A stretch of 64,000 nucleotides of DNA from an uncultured Bacilli bacterium (GCA_934162425.1 CAKPIS010000004.1:35480-99479); one strand, 5' to 3'; numbered from the stretch's first letter, positions 8,454 through 17,378 are shown. Program-made: numbers and translations. Notes: generated from the letters alone by a model not told the origin.

Positions 8454-9746
8454 TTATTTTTTATTTGGAACAATTACGCTTTTTCCACCCATATAAGGTC
8501 TTAAAACTTCTGGTATTAATACACTACCATCTTCTTGTAAATTATTCTCTAAAAATGCTATTAACATGCGAGGTGGCGCTATAACTGTATTATTAAGTGT
8601 ATGAGCAAATTCTTTAGTACCATCTTCTTTTTTATAACGAATAAAAAGTCTTCTAGCTTGTGCATCTGTTAGATTTGAACAAGAACAAACCTCAAAATAT
8701 TTTTTTTGTCTTGGACTCCATGCTTCAATATCACAAGATCTATACTTAAGATCAGCAAGGTCACCAGAACAACAAACAAGTTTTCTAACTGGTATATCTA
8801 AACTTCTAAATAATTCTACTGAATAATTCCACATTTTATCATACCAAGCATCACTATCTTCTTTTTTACATACAACTACCATTTCTTGTTTTTCAAATTG
8901 ATGAATTCTATATATACCACGTTCTTCTATACCATGAGCTCCTACTTCTTTTCTAAAGCATGGAGAATATGAAGTCATTGTAATAGGTAAATCGCTTTCT
9001 TTTAATAATTGATCTTTAAATTTAGCTATCATAGAATGTTCTGATGTACCAATTAAATATAAGTCTTCCCCTTCTACTTTGTACATCATATTTTCTTTTT
9101 CTTCAAAAGACATAACACCATCTACTGCTGAAGATCTAATCATATATGGTGGAATACAGTACGTAAATCCTTTATTAATCATAAAATCCCTAGCATAAGA
9201 AAGTACTGCTGAATGAAGACGTGCAATATCTCCCATTAAATAATAAAATCCATTACCACTAACACGGCCAGCAGCTTCTTTATCAAGACCATTAAATGTA
9301 GCCATTATATCTGAATGATATGGTATTTCAAAATTAGGAACTTTAGCTTCTCCAAATACTTGTTCTTCTACGTTTTTAGAATCATCTTCACCAATAGGTA
9401 CATCATTCGCTATAATGTTTGGAATCATCATCATTTTTGTCCTTATTTCTTTTTCTAAAGCTATTTCTTCTTCCTCTAATTTTGGAATACTTTCTTTAAT
9501 TAACGCAACTTCTTCTTTTATTTTATTAGCACCATCTATATCTTTGTTACGCATAAGGTTACCAATTTCCCTGCTAAGTGTATTAATAGAACTTCTTTTT
9601 TCATCAGCTTGCGCCTTAATACTTCTGTACTTTATATCCATATCATATACTTCATCAACTAAAGGTAACTTTTTATCCTGAAATTTCTTTTTAATATTTT
9701 CTTTTACTAAAGCTTTATTTTCTCTTATTAGTTTAATATCTATCAT
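8454..9746 (-). CDS. serS: Seryl-tRNA synthetase
   Basis: Charges tRNA-Ser with serine. The N-terminal 110 residues form the coiled-coil arm that recognises the long variable arm of tRNA-Ser. The class II core follows, with motif 2 FRKEVGAHGIEERGIYRIHQF and the C-terminal PEVLRPYMGG. Motif 3 reads NNTVIAPPR instead of the common bacterial NGSGLAxGR, and the serine pocket also differs (GTSEHS instead of TAEV-type). The protein therefore belongs to a divergent SerRS branch. Length 430 is normal. It is the fourth gene of an operon headed by a serine T-box leader. Confidence 0.93.
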   Translation of the reverse strand: MIDIKLIRENKALVKENIKKKFQDKKLPLVDEVYDMDIKYRSIKAQADEKRSSINTLSREIGNLMRNKDIDGANKIKEEVALIKESIPKLEEEEIALEKEIRTKMMMIPNIIANDVPIGEDDSKNVEEQVFGEAKVPNFEIPYHSDIMATFNGLDKEAAGRVSGNGFYYLMGDIARLHSAVLSYARDFMINKGFTYCIPPYMIRSSAVDGVMSFEEKENMMYKVEGEDLYLIGTSEHSMIAKFKDQLLKESDLPITMTSYSPCFRKEVGAHGIEERGIYRIHQFEKQEMVVVCKKEDSDAWYDKMWNYSVELFRSLDIPVRKLVCCSGDLADLKYRSCDIEAWSPRQKKYFEVCSCSNLTDAQARRLFIRYKKEDGTKEFAHTLNNTVIAPPRMLIAFLENNLQEDGSVLIPEVLRPYMGGKSVIVPNKK

Positions 9747-9747
9747 A

Positions 9748-10245
9748 TTACTCCATCTCCTCTAATCTATTTCTTATTTTTTCATACGAAGGAGTATATC
9801 TTTTCTCTACTCTTTCATAATCATATACAGTAGGTTCCTTTATTCTTGATAAGTCCATGTTATTTTCTAAATCAGCCATTTTAACAACTAAAGCTTCTTT
9901 AGATGCATTCTTAATTAAATTATCAATATATTCAAAATAAGTTACCTTTTTATTTCTAGAAAGAATTATAACATCATCTACTATCTTTTTATCAAATCCT
10001 ATATCAAGTAAATCTTCTTTTGTAACTTTTTTATCTTCTATTACATCATGAAGTAGCGCAACTATTTTTTCATCTATAGTATTTACATTGCGATATACAT
10101 AAAATAAGTGTAAAAGATATGGAAATCCTCCTTTATCTGTATCATTTTTAAATAGTATTAAAGAAAGTTCTAAAGCTTTATATATACTATTATTACTCGT
10201 CTTTAATTCTTCATACTTTTCATCAGTTAAATATTCTTTTAGCAT
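9748..10245 (-). CDS. HD-domain protein resembling (p)ppGpp hydrolase (small alarmone hydrolase type)
   Basis: The 165-residue protein has the RelA/SpoT-like HD core: LLHDVIED near residue 64, and KMADLENNMDLSRI near 121, which matches the family's KLADRLHNM region. No synthetase domain is present, so it would act as a stand-alone hydrolase like MESH1-type enzymes. It sits directly before serS (1-base gap) in the T-box operon, which places an alarmone hydrolase candidate under amino-acid starvation control. The substrate assignment is by similarity only. Confidence 0.7.
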   Translation of the reverse strand: MLKEYLTDEKYEELKTSNNSIYKALELSLILFKNDTDKGGFPYLLHLFYVYRNVNTIDEKIVALLHDVIEDKKVTKEDLLDIGFDKKIVDDVIILSRNKKVTYFEYIDNLIKNASKEALVVKMADLENNMDLSRIKEPTVYDYERVEKRYTPSYEKIRNRLEEME

Positions 10246-10255
10246 AACATTCTCC

Positions 10256-10501
10256 TTATTTATTTTTAGTTTCTATATTTTGTTCTTCAAATCTATATTT
10301 TTGTTTTACGTTTGGATATTTTTCATGGTCTACTTCACTTAAAAACATATCAAGTGGTCTAACATATAGTTCTAAAGAGCCATGTAATCCTCTATATAAA
10401 ACTAACTTTTCTTTTGTCTCAGAATGAATTACTGTATCTATTACTAAGTAATAATCTCCTTTAAAGTGTTTGTAAATTGTGTTTTTTTGTAATTTTCTCA
10501 T
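10256..10501 (-). CDS. DUF1653 family protein
   Basis: An 81-residue protein with the DUF1653 pattern: Y-KHFKGDYYLV near residue 11, then ETKEKLVLYRGLHG and the PLDMFLSEVD segment. The biochemical role of the family is unknown. It is packed between the acetyltransferase and the HD gene, with gaps of about 3 and 10 bases, so it is part of the T-box operon. Confidence 0.8.
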   Translation of the reverse strand: MRKLQKNTIYKHFKGDYYLVIDTVIHSETKEKLVLYRGLHGSLELYVRPLDMFLSEVDHEKYPNVKQKYRFEEQNIETKNK

Positions 10502-10504
10502 TTT

Positions 10505-10912
10505 CTATTCTCCTTTTATTTTTATTTTATACATATTTGCATAGCTATATTTACCATCATCACTAAAAACATATTTAGTTGGAATATTAACATCACCTAC
10601 GTATTTTGCATTTTGACTTTCAGCTAGCTTAATAGATGCTATATTATCTGGAATTATAGCTAAATATAAATCATTATCATCTATTCTTCTTATGTTATCA
10701 ACTAATAGTTTAAGTGCTTTTTTACCATACCCTTTATTTCTATATTCTTCATATAAAAAGTAAGATAAATTACCAACTATACTATCATTTTCATATGTAT
10801 ATGAAATATGTCCTATTTCTTCTAATGTTTCATTTAAGATAATTTTAAAATATGCTTCATTAGGAACATCTTCTAAAATAAGAGATATTATTTTATCACT
10901 TGCAAATATCAT
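10505..10912 (-). CDS. GNAT-family N-acetyltransferase
   Basis: A 135-residue acetyltransferase with the acetyl-CoA pyrophosphate loop RNKGYGKKAL near residue 57, followed by helix-strand elements (LYLAIIPDN, ASIKLAESQNAK) usual in GNAT proteins. The start follows a G6 purine run 7 bases upstream, an unusually strong ribosome site. It is the first gene after the serine T-box leader and would be induced when tRNA-Ser is uncharged. The acceptor substrate is unknown. Confidence 0.78.
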   Translation of the reverse strand: MIFASDKIISLILEDVPNEAYFKIILNETLEEIGHISYTYENDSIVGNLSYFLYEEYRNKGYGKKALKLLVDNIRRIDDNDLYLAIIPDNIASIKLAESQNAKYVGDVNIPTKYVFSDDGKYSYANMYKIKIKGE

Positions 10913-10934
10913 TTAAATTCCCCCCAATAATTAT

Positions 10935-11150
10935 AAAAAAGAATAAGCCTATATATTGCTGGAGTGATATTAATCACGGTGCCATCACAGCTTATTCTTA
11001 ATTTATTTAACGACCCATAAGTGCCGCAAATGCTTTTAACATTTGTCTTAGAAGTAGATTCACTAAATACTATTTATCATTTCACACCATGTAATGACTC
11101 TCTTTAAAATAGAATTTTAGCTAATAGTCTTCATCAATGATTTAAATATA
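10935..11150 (-). promoter_or_regulatory. T-box leader, serine specificity
   Basis: The leader contains the T-box core TGGCACCG (10977-10984), preceded by AAGAATAAGC and followed by its complement plus a T-run (10935-10948), which is the terminator that competes with the antiterminator. In the antiterminator, GTGAT pairs with ATCAC around the bulge. The UGGC in the bulge would pair with a GCCA tRNA end, that is discriminator G, as in tRNA-Ser. A UCU triplet (11056-11058) followed by A, in a GAA-UCU-A context on the 3' side of stem I, fits a serine specifier codon. serS lies downstream. The leader turns the operon on when tRNA-Ser is uncharged. Confidence 0.85.
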
Positions 11151-11155
11151 TCTTT

Positions 11156-11184
11156 ATATTATAATAAATGCTTTTAATTGTCAA
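11156..11184 (-). promoter_or_regulatory. Promoter of the serS T-box operon
   Basis: A perfect TTGACA (11179-11184) is followed by TAATAT at 17 bp, or by TATAAT at 15 bp. It lies just upstream of the T-box leader and downstream of the yebC stop. Confidence 0.65.
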
Positions 11185-11193
11185 TTTATAAAA

Positions 11194-11907
11194 CTATAAA
11201 TTTACGTTATGATATACTTTTTGTACATCTTCAACTTCATCTAACATAGAAAGTAATTTATCAAAGTTTTCTTTATCTTCACCTTCTAATGTAGTCATTT
11301 CATCTGGTATCATAGTAACTTCATCATAAGTAATATCAGCATCTTTTTTATAATCTAAAATAGCTTCTTTTATCTTATATAAATCGCTAGGATCTCCATA
11401 TATTGTTAAAGTATTATCTTCTGTTTCTATATCTTTAGCATCTACTTCTTTCATAAGAAGTGCTTCATAAGCTTCATCTTCTGTTAAATCTTTAACCATA
11501 ACAACAGCTAAATTTTCATACATATGAGATACACATCCCTTTGCTCCCATCTTAGCTTTAGACTTAGTAAATGCATTTCTAACTAAACTTACTGTTCTAT
11601 TAACGTTATCTGTTAAACAATCTACTATAACAGTTGCACCACCAGATGCAAAACCCTCATATCTAGCTGCCGTGTAGGATTCATCTACACCACTATTTAC
11701 CTTATCAATTGCTCTTTTAATAACATCAGCTGGAACTTGCTCTTTTTTTGCCTTTTCAATTAAATGTCTTAATGTCAAATTACCATTAGGATCTGTTCCA
11801 CCTTGTTTTGCAACACTATATATTTCTTTTGCATAACTTGAATATATTTTAGCCTTAGCTTGACCAGTTTTAGCTTTACTAGCTGCTATATTAGGAAATC
11901 TTCCCAT
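11194..11907 (-). CDS. yebC: YebC/PmpR (TACO1) family protein
   Basis: The 237-residue protein matches the YebC family: MGRFPNIAASKAK at the start, GGTDPNGNLTLRHLIEKAK near residue 36, and the three-domain layout. Family members are DNA-binding regulators or ribosome-associated factors that help translation of proline-rich stretches. The annotation as a transcription regulator alone is therefore uncertain. It has its own promoter-like TTGAAA, 17 bp, TAGAAT upstream. Confidence 0.9.
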   Translation of the reverse strand: MGRFPNIAASKAKTGQAKAKIYSSYAKEIYSVAKQGGTDPNGNLTLRHLIEKAKKEQVPADVIKRAIDKVNSGVDESYTAARYEGFASGGATVIVDCLTDNVNRTVSLVRNAFTKSKAKMGAKGCVSHMYENLAVVMVKDLTEDEAYEALLMKEVDAKDIETEDNTLTIYGDPSDLYKIKEAILDYKKDADITYDEVTMIPDEMTTLEGEDKENFDKLLSMLDEVEDVQKVYHNVNL

Positions 11908-11967
11908 TTAAATCACCATCCAATAAGTATATTCTACTTTATTTTATGCTATTTTTCAAGGGTTAAA

Positions 11968-13989
11968 TTATAAAGAATTATTATAAACTATAAGTTCATG
12001 CTGACATCTAGTTAATACAACATAATATAAATACTTTTCTCTTTTAGTATATAAGTTATTTTTGCTAGTATATGATATTACAGAATCAAATTCTAATCCC
12101 TTAGATAAATAACTTGGTATTATAATTAAATCTCTGTTAAATTTAGATGAATTATTTGTAACTAAGCTTATATCTTTATAAACATCTTTTAACAAATCAT
12201 ATAACCTTACAGCATATAACATATCTTTAGTAATTATTGCAAGTGATTTATATTTATTCTTTAAGTAATTTATATCATTTTTTAAGTATTTATCATCATC
12301 TCTTTTTATTACTGGTACACTTTCTTCTTTTCTTATTGCACTTACATGCTTTAAATTAAGTATTTTATTAGTAAACTCTATTATTTCTTTAGAAGAACGA
12401 TAAGTTTTAGAAAGTTCTACGTATTTTGTATTACCATCTAATATATTTTTTAATACTTCTAAGCTGTCATATTTTTGATATGGATTTATCGTTTGATTAA
12501 CATCTCCTAGCAAAGTAAAAGAAGCTCTTTTAAATATCTTAGTTAAAATAATGTACTGCATTTCATTATAATCTTGTGCCTCATCTATTACTACTTGTTT
12601 AATTAAGTTACTGTATGGAAAACCATTTAATAAACCTTTTAGATATATAAAGCAAAGAGCATCATCATAATTAATTACTTTACTATTTAATTTTAGACTA
12701 ATAGATTTATTAAAAGAAGAACTAAATGAATCACTTATAAATAAATCTTTATATAATTTTTTGTAATCTGGTTTGATGCTTAATACTTCTTTTATTTTCT
12801 TTGTAATACTTATTTTATCTTTTTTTGATATTAAGCCTAATTTATTACATAAATGTTCAGCTATATAATCCATTCTTTCAAATATAGGCATCTTATTATA
12901 TCTATCTTTTAATAAGTAATTTAAATATTCTTTTTCTATTAAAGAAAACTTAGTTTCTATATTATCTATAATTTTTATATTTTTATCTATTTCTTGTACG
13001 TAATTTTCTATAACTTTAATCATTTTATTTGATAGCTTAAATCTAATTAAGTCTTCATCATCTCTTTTATTTGTATAATATTTTTCAATAAAGCCTGAAA
13101 ATGATTCTACGCTTTTAAACTCTTTTATATAATGACTTGCAAACTCACTAAACGTTGTTTCACTAGTATTTTCTTCTCCTAACTCTGGAAGTACGTTTGA
13201 TATATATTCTGAAAATATTTTATTAGGTGAAAAGATAAGTACGTTTGATGATTTTAAGTTCTTTATTTTATATAGTAAAAAGGCTATTCTATGAAGTGCA
13301 ACAGATGTTTTACCAGAGCCTGCTATTCCTTGCACTATTAAATTTTTATTTGATATATTTCTTATTATTTCATTTTGTTCTTGTTGTATGGTATTTACTA
13401 TGTTTTTCATTTTATCTGAAGAAGATGAACTTAACACTTCTTGAAGCATATCATCTACTATGTTTAAATTGTTATCAAATACTCTAAGTAATTTTTTACC
13501 TTCTATTTTATATTGTCTTTTAAGCAGAATTTCTCCTTTTATTTCACCATCTGGTGCAGTATATTTAGCTTTTCCTTTAGAATAATCATAAAATAGTGAT
13601 GCAATAGGACTTCTCCAATCGTAAATGATATAGTTTAAGTCTTTTTCTACGTTAGCTATTCCAATGTATACCTTTCTTGTATCTAAATTATCTTCTTTAA
13701 AGTCTATTCTTCCAAAATAAGGACTATATTCTAACTTTAATAATTTTCTATAGTAATTCATTTTAGTTAGTACAAAATTTGCTTCTAGTTGTGAAGACAT
13801 TAATTCAGTTTGCATCTCAACTCCATCAATACTTCCTCTGTTTTCCCATAAGACTTTTTTAAATTCTGTTATTTTTTCGTTTTTAACATGAATTTCTTTA
13901 CCTAAAATATCTATTTTTTTAGATATTTCCTCTGTTGCAAACTCTAGATAGTCTTTTTCTTGCTTTATATCATTATTAGATAAAGCCAT
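11968..13989 (-). CDS. helD: HelD-type RNA polymerase recycling ATPase (UvrD/Rep-like)
   Basis: The 673-residue SF1 protein has an N-terminal coiled coil (residues 1-90) of the kind that enters the RNA polymerase channel in HelD proteins. It has a Walker A QGIAGSGKTSVALHR near residue 219, VVIDEAQDYNEMQ, the LLGDVNQTINPY motif and a C-terminal helicase lobe. HelD removes stalled RNA polymerase from DNA. The ATG at 13989 is chosen because AAAGGATG lies upstream. It is about 100 residues shorter than the Bacillus subtilis protein. Confidence 0.85.
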   Translation of the reverse strand: MALSNNDIKQEKDYLEFATEEISKKIDILGKEIHVKNEKITEFKKVLWENRGSIDGVEMQTELMSSQLEANFVLTKMNYYRKLLKLEYSPYFGRIDFKEDNLDTRKVYIGIANVEKDLNYIIYDWRSPIASLFYDYSKGKAKYTAPDGEIKGEILLKRQYKIEGKKLLRVFDNNLNIVDDMLQEVLSSSSSDKMKNIVNTIQQEQNEIIRNISNKNLIVQGIAGSGKTSVALHRIAFLLYKIKNLKSSNVLIFSPNKIFSEYISNVLPELGEENTSETTFSEFASHYIKEFKSVESFSGFIEKYYTNKRDDEDLIRFKLSNKMIKVIENYVQEIDKNIKIIDNIETKFSLIEKEYLNYLLKDRYNKMPIFERMDYIAEHLCNKLGLISKKDKISITKKIKEVLSIKPDYKKLYKDLFISDSFSSSFNKSISLKLNSKVINYDDALCFIYLKGLLNGFPYSNLIKQVVIDEAQDYNEMQYIILTKIFKRASFTLLGDVNQTINPYQKYDSLEVLKNILDGNTKYVELSKTYRSSKEIIEFTNKILNLKHVSAIRKEESVPVIKRDDDKYLKNDINYLKNKYKSLAIITKDMLYAVRLYDLLKDVYKDISLVTNNSSKFNRDLIIIPSYLSKGLEFDSVISYTSKNNLYTKREKYLYYVVLTRCQHELIVYNNSL

Positions 13990-14017
13990 TTTATCACATC
14001 CTTTCTTTTTGGCAAGC

Positions 14018-14042
14018 AAAAAAGCCGGATATTTCTATCCAG
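14018..14042 (-). promoter_or_regulatory. Hairpin plus T-run in the helD leader
   Basis: CTGGATA and TATCCGG form a 7-bp stem closed by GAAA and followed by CTTTTTT on the minus strand, 29 bases before the helD start. A promoter (TTGACG 14074-14079, 17 bp, TATTAA 14051-14056) would start RNA only a few bases before the stem. It could be a 5'-protecting hairpin or, if a promoter further up is used, an attenuator. Confidence 0.55.
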
Positions 14043-14130
14043 TAGGTATATTAATACACACAATTTTGCAAACCGTCAATTTAATTATATCTGTTTTATG
14101 ATTAATTACAAGAAAAAAAGATAAAATTAT

Positions 14131-14787
14131 TTACCTTTTTATTTCTATACCACCAAACATACATGTAGCATTAACATAAATTGTTTTATTTTTAGGATTA
14201 TTTTTATTATTAGATTTATTTTCTATACCACCAAACATACTAGATGATTTAGTAACTATGTTTACATTTTCTGGAACTGCTATATCAATTCCACCAAATA
14301 TAGCATAGCAATCAATTACTACATCTGTTTTTAAATTAATATCTTTTAAGTTAAGTTCTACTCCTCCAAATACAGCATAGCAAGAAGTTCCTTTAAAATT
14401 ATCATCATCTATTTTTTCTTTGGTACCACCAAAAATTCCTTTGTAATTAAAATCTTTGTTGTAAGTAATTTTTTTACTATTATTTTTTTTCTTTACCGAT
14501 GATAAAACAAATGATAGACCAATTGCTATTAATATGATAGCAACTGTAATTTTGGAATCAACTTTAGGTATAACATCTAAACCTGATAGTAAGTATAATA
14601 TACCTATTATAACTAGTGCTATGTTAAATATATCTATTTTCTTAAATTTAACTGTACTATTGATTCCTAATGCTATTAATATTATAGGCCATATAACATC
14701 CCAATCTAAATTAATATTGAATCCTGGTATTAAAAATTTAAGTAAAAAATAAATTCCTAATAAAATTAAAACTATTCCAATAATCAT
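14131..14787 (-). CDS. LiaF-like membrane protein
   Basis: The N-terminal third holds four short hydrophobic helices (LiaF transmembrane domain; includes WPIILIALGI near residue 35). The C-terminal part holds a repeated beta-helix-like pattern, with FGG recurring in GIFGGTKEKI, AVFGGVELNL, AIFGGIDIAV, SMFGGIENKS and CMFGGIEIKR. This is the cell-wall-active antibiotic response domain of LiaF/YvqF. LiaF proteins restrain the LiaRS envelope-stress system. No two-component genes are next to it, so a regulatory role here is inferred. Confidence 0.75.
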   Translation of the reverse strand: MIIGIVLILLGIYFLLKFLIPGFNINLDWDVIWPIILIALGINSTVKFKKIDIFNIALVIIGILYLLSGLDVIPKVDSKITVAIILIAIGLSFVLSSVKKKNNSKKITYNKDFNYKGIFGGTKEKIDDDNFKGTSCYAVFGGVELNLKDINLKTDVVIDCYAIFGGIDIAVPENVNIVTKSSSMFGGIENKSNNKNNPKNKTIYVNATCMFGGIEIKR

Positions 14788-14852
14788 ATAACTTACCTCC
14801 TATTTAAATAATACTATATTTTTAAAGAAAAAGAAATCCTAAAAAGGACTTC

Positions 14853-15902
14853 TTATATATTATATTTTAATTCTCCCATACGTGATGTTGGTACAAAGCC
14901 TGGTTCTGCTTTTATTACATCAGGTATTCTATTTACGATACTTGCACAAGTAAGTTCTACTGTGTTTGGTTTATCAATTACCATTGTAGTGTCTTTATCT
15001 GCGCATACAGTCCATATGTTTCTATCATATTCATCTTTATTGTATACTTTACCTATGCATTCTGTTTCAAGTGTTATGCCTTCTTTAGTTTCTGTTGTTA
15101 CAACAGCACTCATTCCAGTTGCCATACCAGTTTTAACAGTCATATTAAGTGTACTTGATTCTATGTCATAGCTATTAAATTGTGGAACACATTTTTGCTT
15201 TTGGCTAACAACTGTAAGTCCTAGTTTGTCACATAACCATCCATTAACATTCCACATGTATGATGGTGCGTATTTTCCACTTTCTATTATTTTGTTTCTT
15301 TCTTCATCAGATATTTCATCTGCTGATGCAATTTGATCTTCAAATTCTTCCTTTGTAAGTCCAGCTCCATGAGCTTTAGCTAGTGCTATACCATAGTCTT
15401 CTACATTGTATGAAGAACTTCCTTTAATTTTTGTTATATTATGACTTGCTCCTGCTATGCAAGAAATTAAATTACCCCAAAATGCATCTTGGTAACCACT
15501 TCCCGTTATTGTACAATTGTTCTTTTTAGCAAGTTCATCGATTTTTTTTGTTAAAGTTGGATTAGAATTCATTGGGTAAAATGCTTCTTCACATGTTGTT
15601 ATTGCATTTATACCTAATTTTGCACATAAAAGAAGTGCATCTTTTGTATCTTCTAACAAGCTCATAGTAGTTACTATTACGCAGTCGGGTTTTAAGCTTT
15701 TAAGTAAGTCCTCTGCGTCATTTACGCTGCTTACTAAAACTCCCATATTATCCTTTCCAATTATTTGTCCTATATCTTTTCCAATTACATCTTCATTAAT
15801 ATCTACTGCGCCTACAATTTTAGCACCATTTTCTAATACGTAACGCATAGTGTAAACGCTCATTTTTCCACAGCCATATTGAAATATTTTTAAATCTTTC
15901 AT
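14853..15902 (-). CDS. 2,4-diaminopentanoate dehydrogenase-like NAD(P)-dependent oxidoreductase
   Basis: The 349-residue protein begins with a Rossmann fold (KIFQYGCGKMS at residue 4; GAVDIN near 28) of the dihydrodipicolinate-reductase type. It then has the long C-terminal domain found in 2,4-diaminopentanoate dehydrogenases of ornithine fermentation (GSGYQDAFWGN near 135). The ATG at 15902 has AGGTAGG about 6 bases upstream and is preferred over the frame opening at 15938. The other ornithine-degradation genes are not nearby, so the exact amine substrate is open. Confidence 0.7.
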   Translation of the reverse strand: MKDLKIFQYGCGKMSVYTMRYVLENGAKIVGAVDINEDVIGKDIGQIIGKDNMGVLVSSVNDAEDLLKSLKPDCVIVTTMSLLEDTKDALLLCAKLGINAITTCEEAFYPMNSNPTLTKKIDELAKKNNCTITGSGYQDAFWGNLISCIAGASHNITKIKGSSSYNVEDYGIALAKAHGAGLTKEEFEDQIASADEISDEERNKIIESGKYAPSYMWNVNGWLCDKLGLTVVSQKQKCVPQFNSYDIESSTLNMTVKTGMATGMSAVVTTETKEGITLETECIGKVYNKDEYDRNIWTVCADKDTTMVIDKPNTVELTCASIVNRIPDVIKAEPGFVPTSRMGELKYNI

Positions 15903-16040
15903 GTTTTTTCCTACCTTTCTATTAATAGTATAGCACATATTTTTTAGCTGAAAAAGAGGATTAAATCCATCGTTTACATGGTATTTACAAAATGTATAAA
16001 AAAAAGAACAATTTAGATTGCTCTTAAGTTTTATAATATA

Positions 16041-16131
16041 TGGCGGAGTGAGAGGGATTTGAACCCTCGCGCCAGTTGCCCAGCCTACACCCTTAGCAGG
16101 GGCGCCTCTTCAGCCTCTTGAGTATCACTCC
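16041..16131 (-). tRNA. tRNA-Ser(GCT)
   Basis: A 91-nt cloverleaf with a long variable arm, anticodon GCT in the loop TGCTAAG, T-loop TTCAAAT and an encoded CCA. Discriminator G, the base that the upstream serine T-box would contact. Confidence 0.96.
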
Positions 16132-16197
16132 AGCTCAACATAAACAATTTTACACTATATTGTTTATTTGGTCAAGTTTATTATTATAAATTCTTAA

Positions 16198-17082
16198 TTA
16201 TTCATCATATTTAATATGATTTATAACTTTGTATAATTTAGAAATTTTCTTTTTGTTTTCTTCATTATCAAAATATTTTTTTACTTTTCTTTTACTTTTT
16301 TCATCTATTTGGTACTTAATATAGCATTCTATAATTGGTTCTAAAAAATATGAGCTATTACCACAAAAACCAATCAATGAGTATAAATCATCTTCAATAT
16401 CATTTATGGTTTCTATTGCTCTTTCATCTATTTTTTGATTATTTAAAATTAAGTACTTATTATATAAGTAATAATTTTCTATAATGTTTAACATAACAAG
16501 TTCATAATTTTCAAAATTTTCTTCATGAAGTTCAATTAATTTTTCTGCTGTATACATAATTGTATTATCAAGAGCTTCTTTTTTTGTATCGGTTAGTTCA
16601 CTAAAAATATCATACTGATCAAATATTTCATCTACTGTAAAAATATTGTAATGAACAATATCAAGTATATGACATGGAAAAATTTTTGTTAAATATGACT
16701 TTTTATCATATGAGGCATTTATATATTCTCTTCTAGTATCATAATCTAGAAGTACAAAATTATAATTATAATCAAGCAAAATTAATAAGTCATTTATGCT
16801 CATTTTATCAATATAATCATCAATATTATCTATTTTTTCACATAATTTTATTTTTTCTTTATATTCTTTATTGTTTGGTCTAAATTTAGCTTCTTCTCTT
16901 AGACAAATATAAGATGCCGAAAGTAAAAGTCCTACTATATATTTTGAAAAATCACTTTTGTCTTTTAATTTTTCATACATGCTATTAATTACACTATTAT
17001 ACTCTACTTCATCGGCTGAAATCGAATCGTATAAGACTGATAAGTCATTTCTTACGTTGTCATTTATTTTTACTACTTTCAT
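16198..17082 (-). CDS. Hypothetical helical protein
   Basis: A 294-residue protein with no signal peptide or membrane segment. It is rich in Asp, Glu, Lys, Tyr and Asn and predicted to be mostly helix. No family or catalytic motif is recognised. It sits alone between tRNA-Ser and the tRNA operon terminator. The regular helical spacing suggests a soluble repeat-like fold, but this is not certain. Confidence 0.65.
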   Translation of the reverse strand: MKVVKINDNVRNDLSVLYDSISADEVEYNSVINSMYEKLKDKSDFSKYIVGLLLSASYICLREEAKFRPNNKEYKEKIKLCEKIDNIDDYIDKMSINDLLILLDYNYNFVLLDYDTRREYINASYDKKSYLTKIFPCHILDIVHYNIFTVDEIFDQYDIFSELTDTKKEALDNTIMYTAEKLIELHEENFENYELVMLNIIENYYLYNKYLILNNQKIDERAIETINDIEDDLYSLIGFCGNSSYFLEPIIECYIKYQIDEKSKRKVKKYFDNEENKKKISKLYKVINHIKYDE

Positions 17083-17170
17083 ACAAAACTCCCTTGTTTT
17101 TATAATAACATATATTTATGTTTTTTGTTATATATATTTTATGCAAAAGGAATTTTTTTTAGCATAATAA

Positions 17171-17197
17171 AACCTTGTTTTTTAATTAAAACAAGGT
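17171..17197 (-). terminator. Terminator of the tRNA operon
   Basis: CCTTGTTTT pairs with AAAACAAGG, followed by TTTTATTAT, just after tRNA-Leu. Confidence 0.75.
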
Positions 17198-17209
17198 ATT
17201 TATTACAAA

Positions 17210-17298
17210 TGGTGCCCGAGGCCGGACTTGAACCGGCACGAGGTATGAATCTCGCAGGATTTTAAGTCCTGTGCGTCTACCAATTCCGCCACTCGGGC
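17210..17298 (-). tRNA. tRNA-Leu(TAA)
   Basis: An 89-nt gene with a long variable arm, anticodon loop CTTAAAA, T-loop TTCAAGT and encoded CCA. Last gene of the six-tRNA operon. Confidence 0.95.
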
Positions 17299-17302
17299 AA
17301 CA

Positions 17303-17378
17303 TGGTGTCCAGTACGCGACTTGAACGCGTGACCCTCTGATTAAAAGTCAGATGCTCTACCGACTGAGCTAACTGGAC
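17303..17378 (-). tRNA. tRNA-Lys(TTT)
   Basis: A 76-nt cloverleaf with anticodon TTT, T-loop TTCAAGT and CCA encoded. Four bases separate it from tRNA-Leu. Confidence 0.95.

Noticed and set aside
10915..10926. A C6 run (G6 on the minus strand) as a slippage site
   Set aside because: It is the purine-rich ribosome site of the acetyltransferase gene and is shorter than tracts that usually slip.
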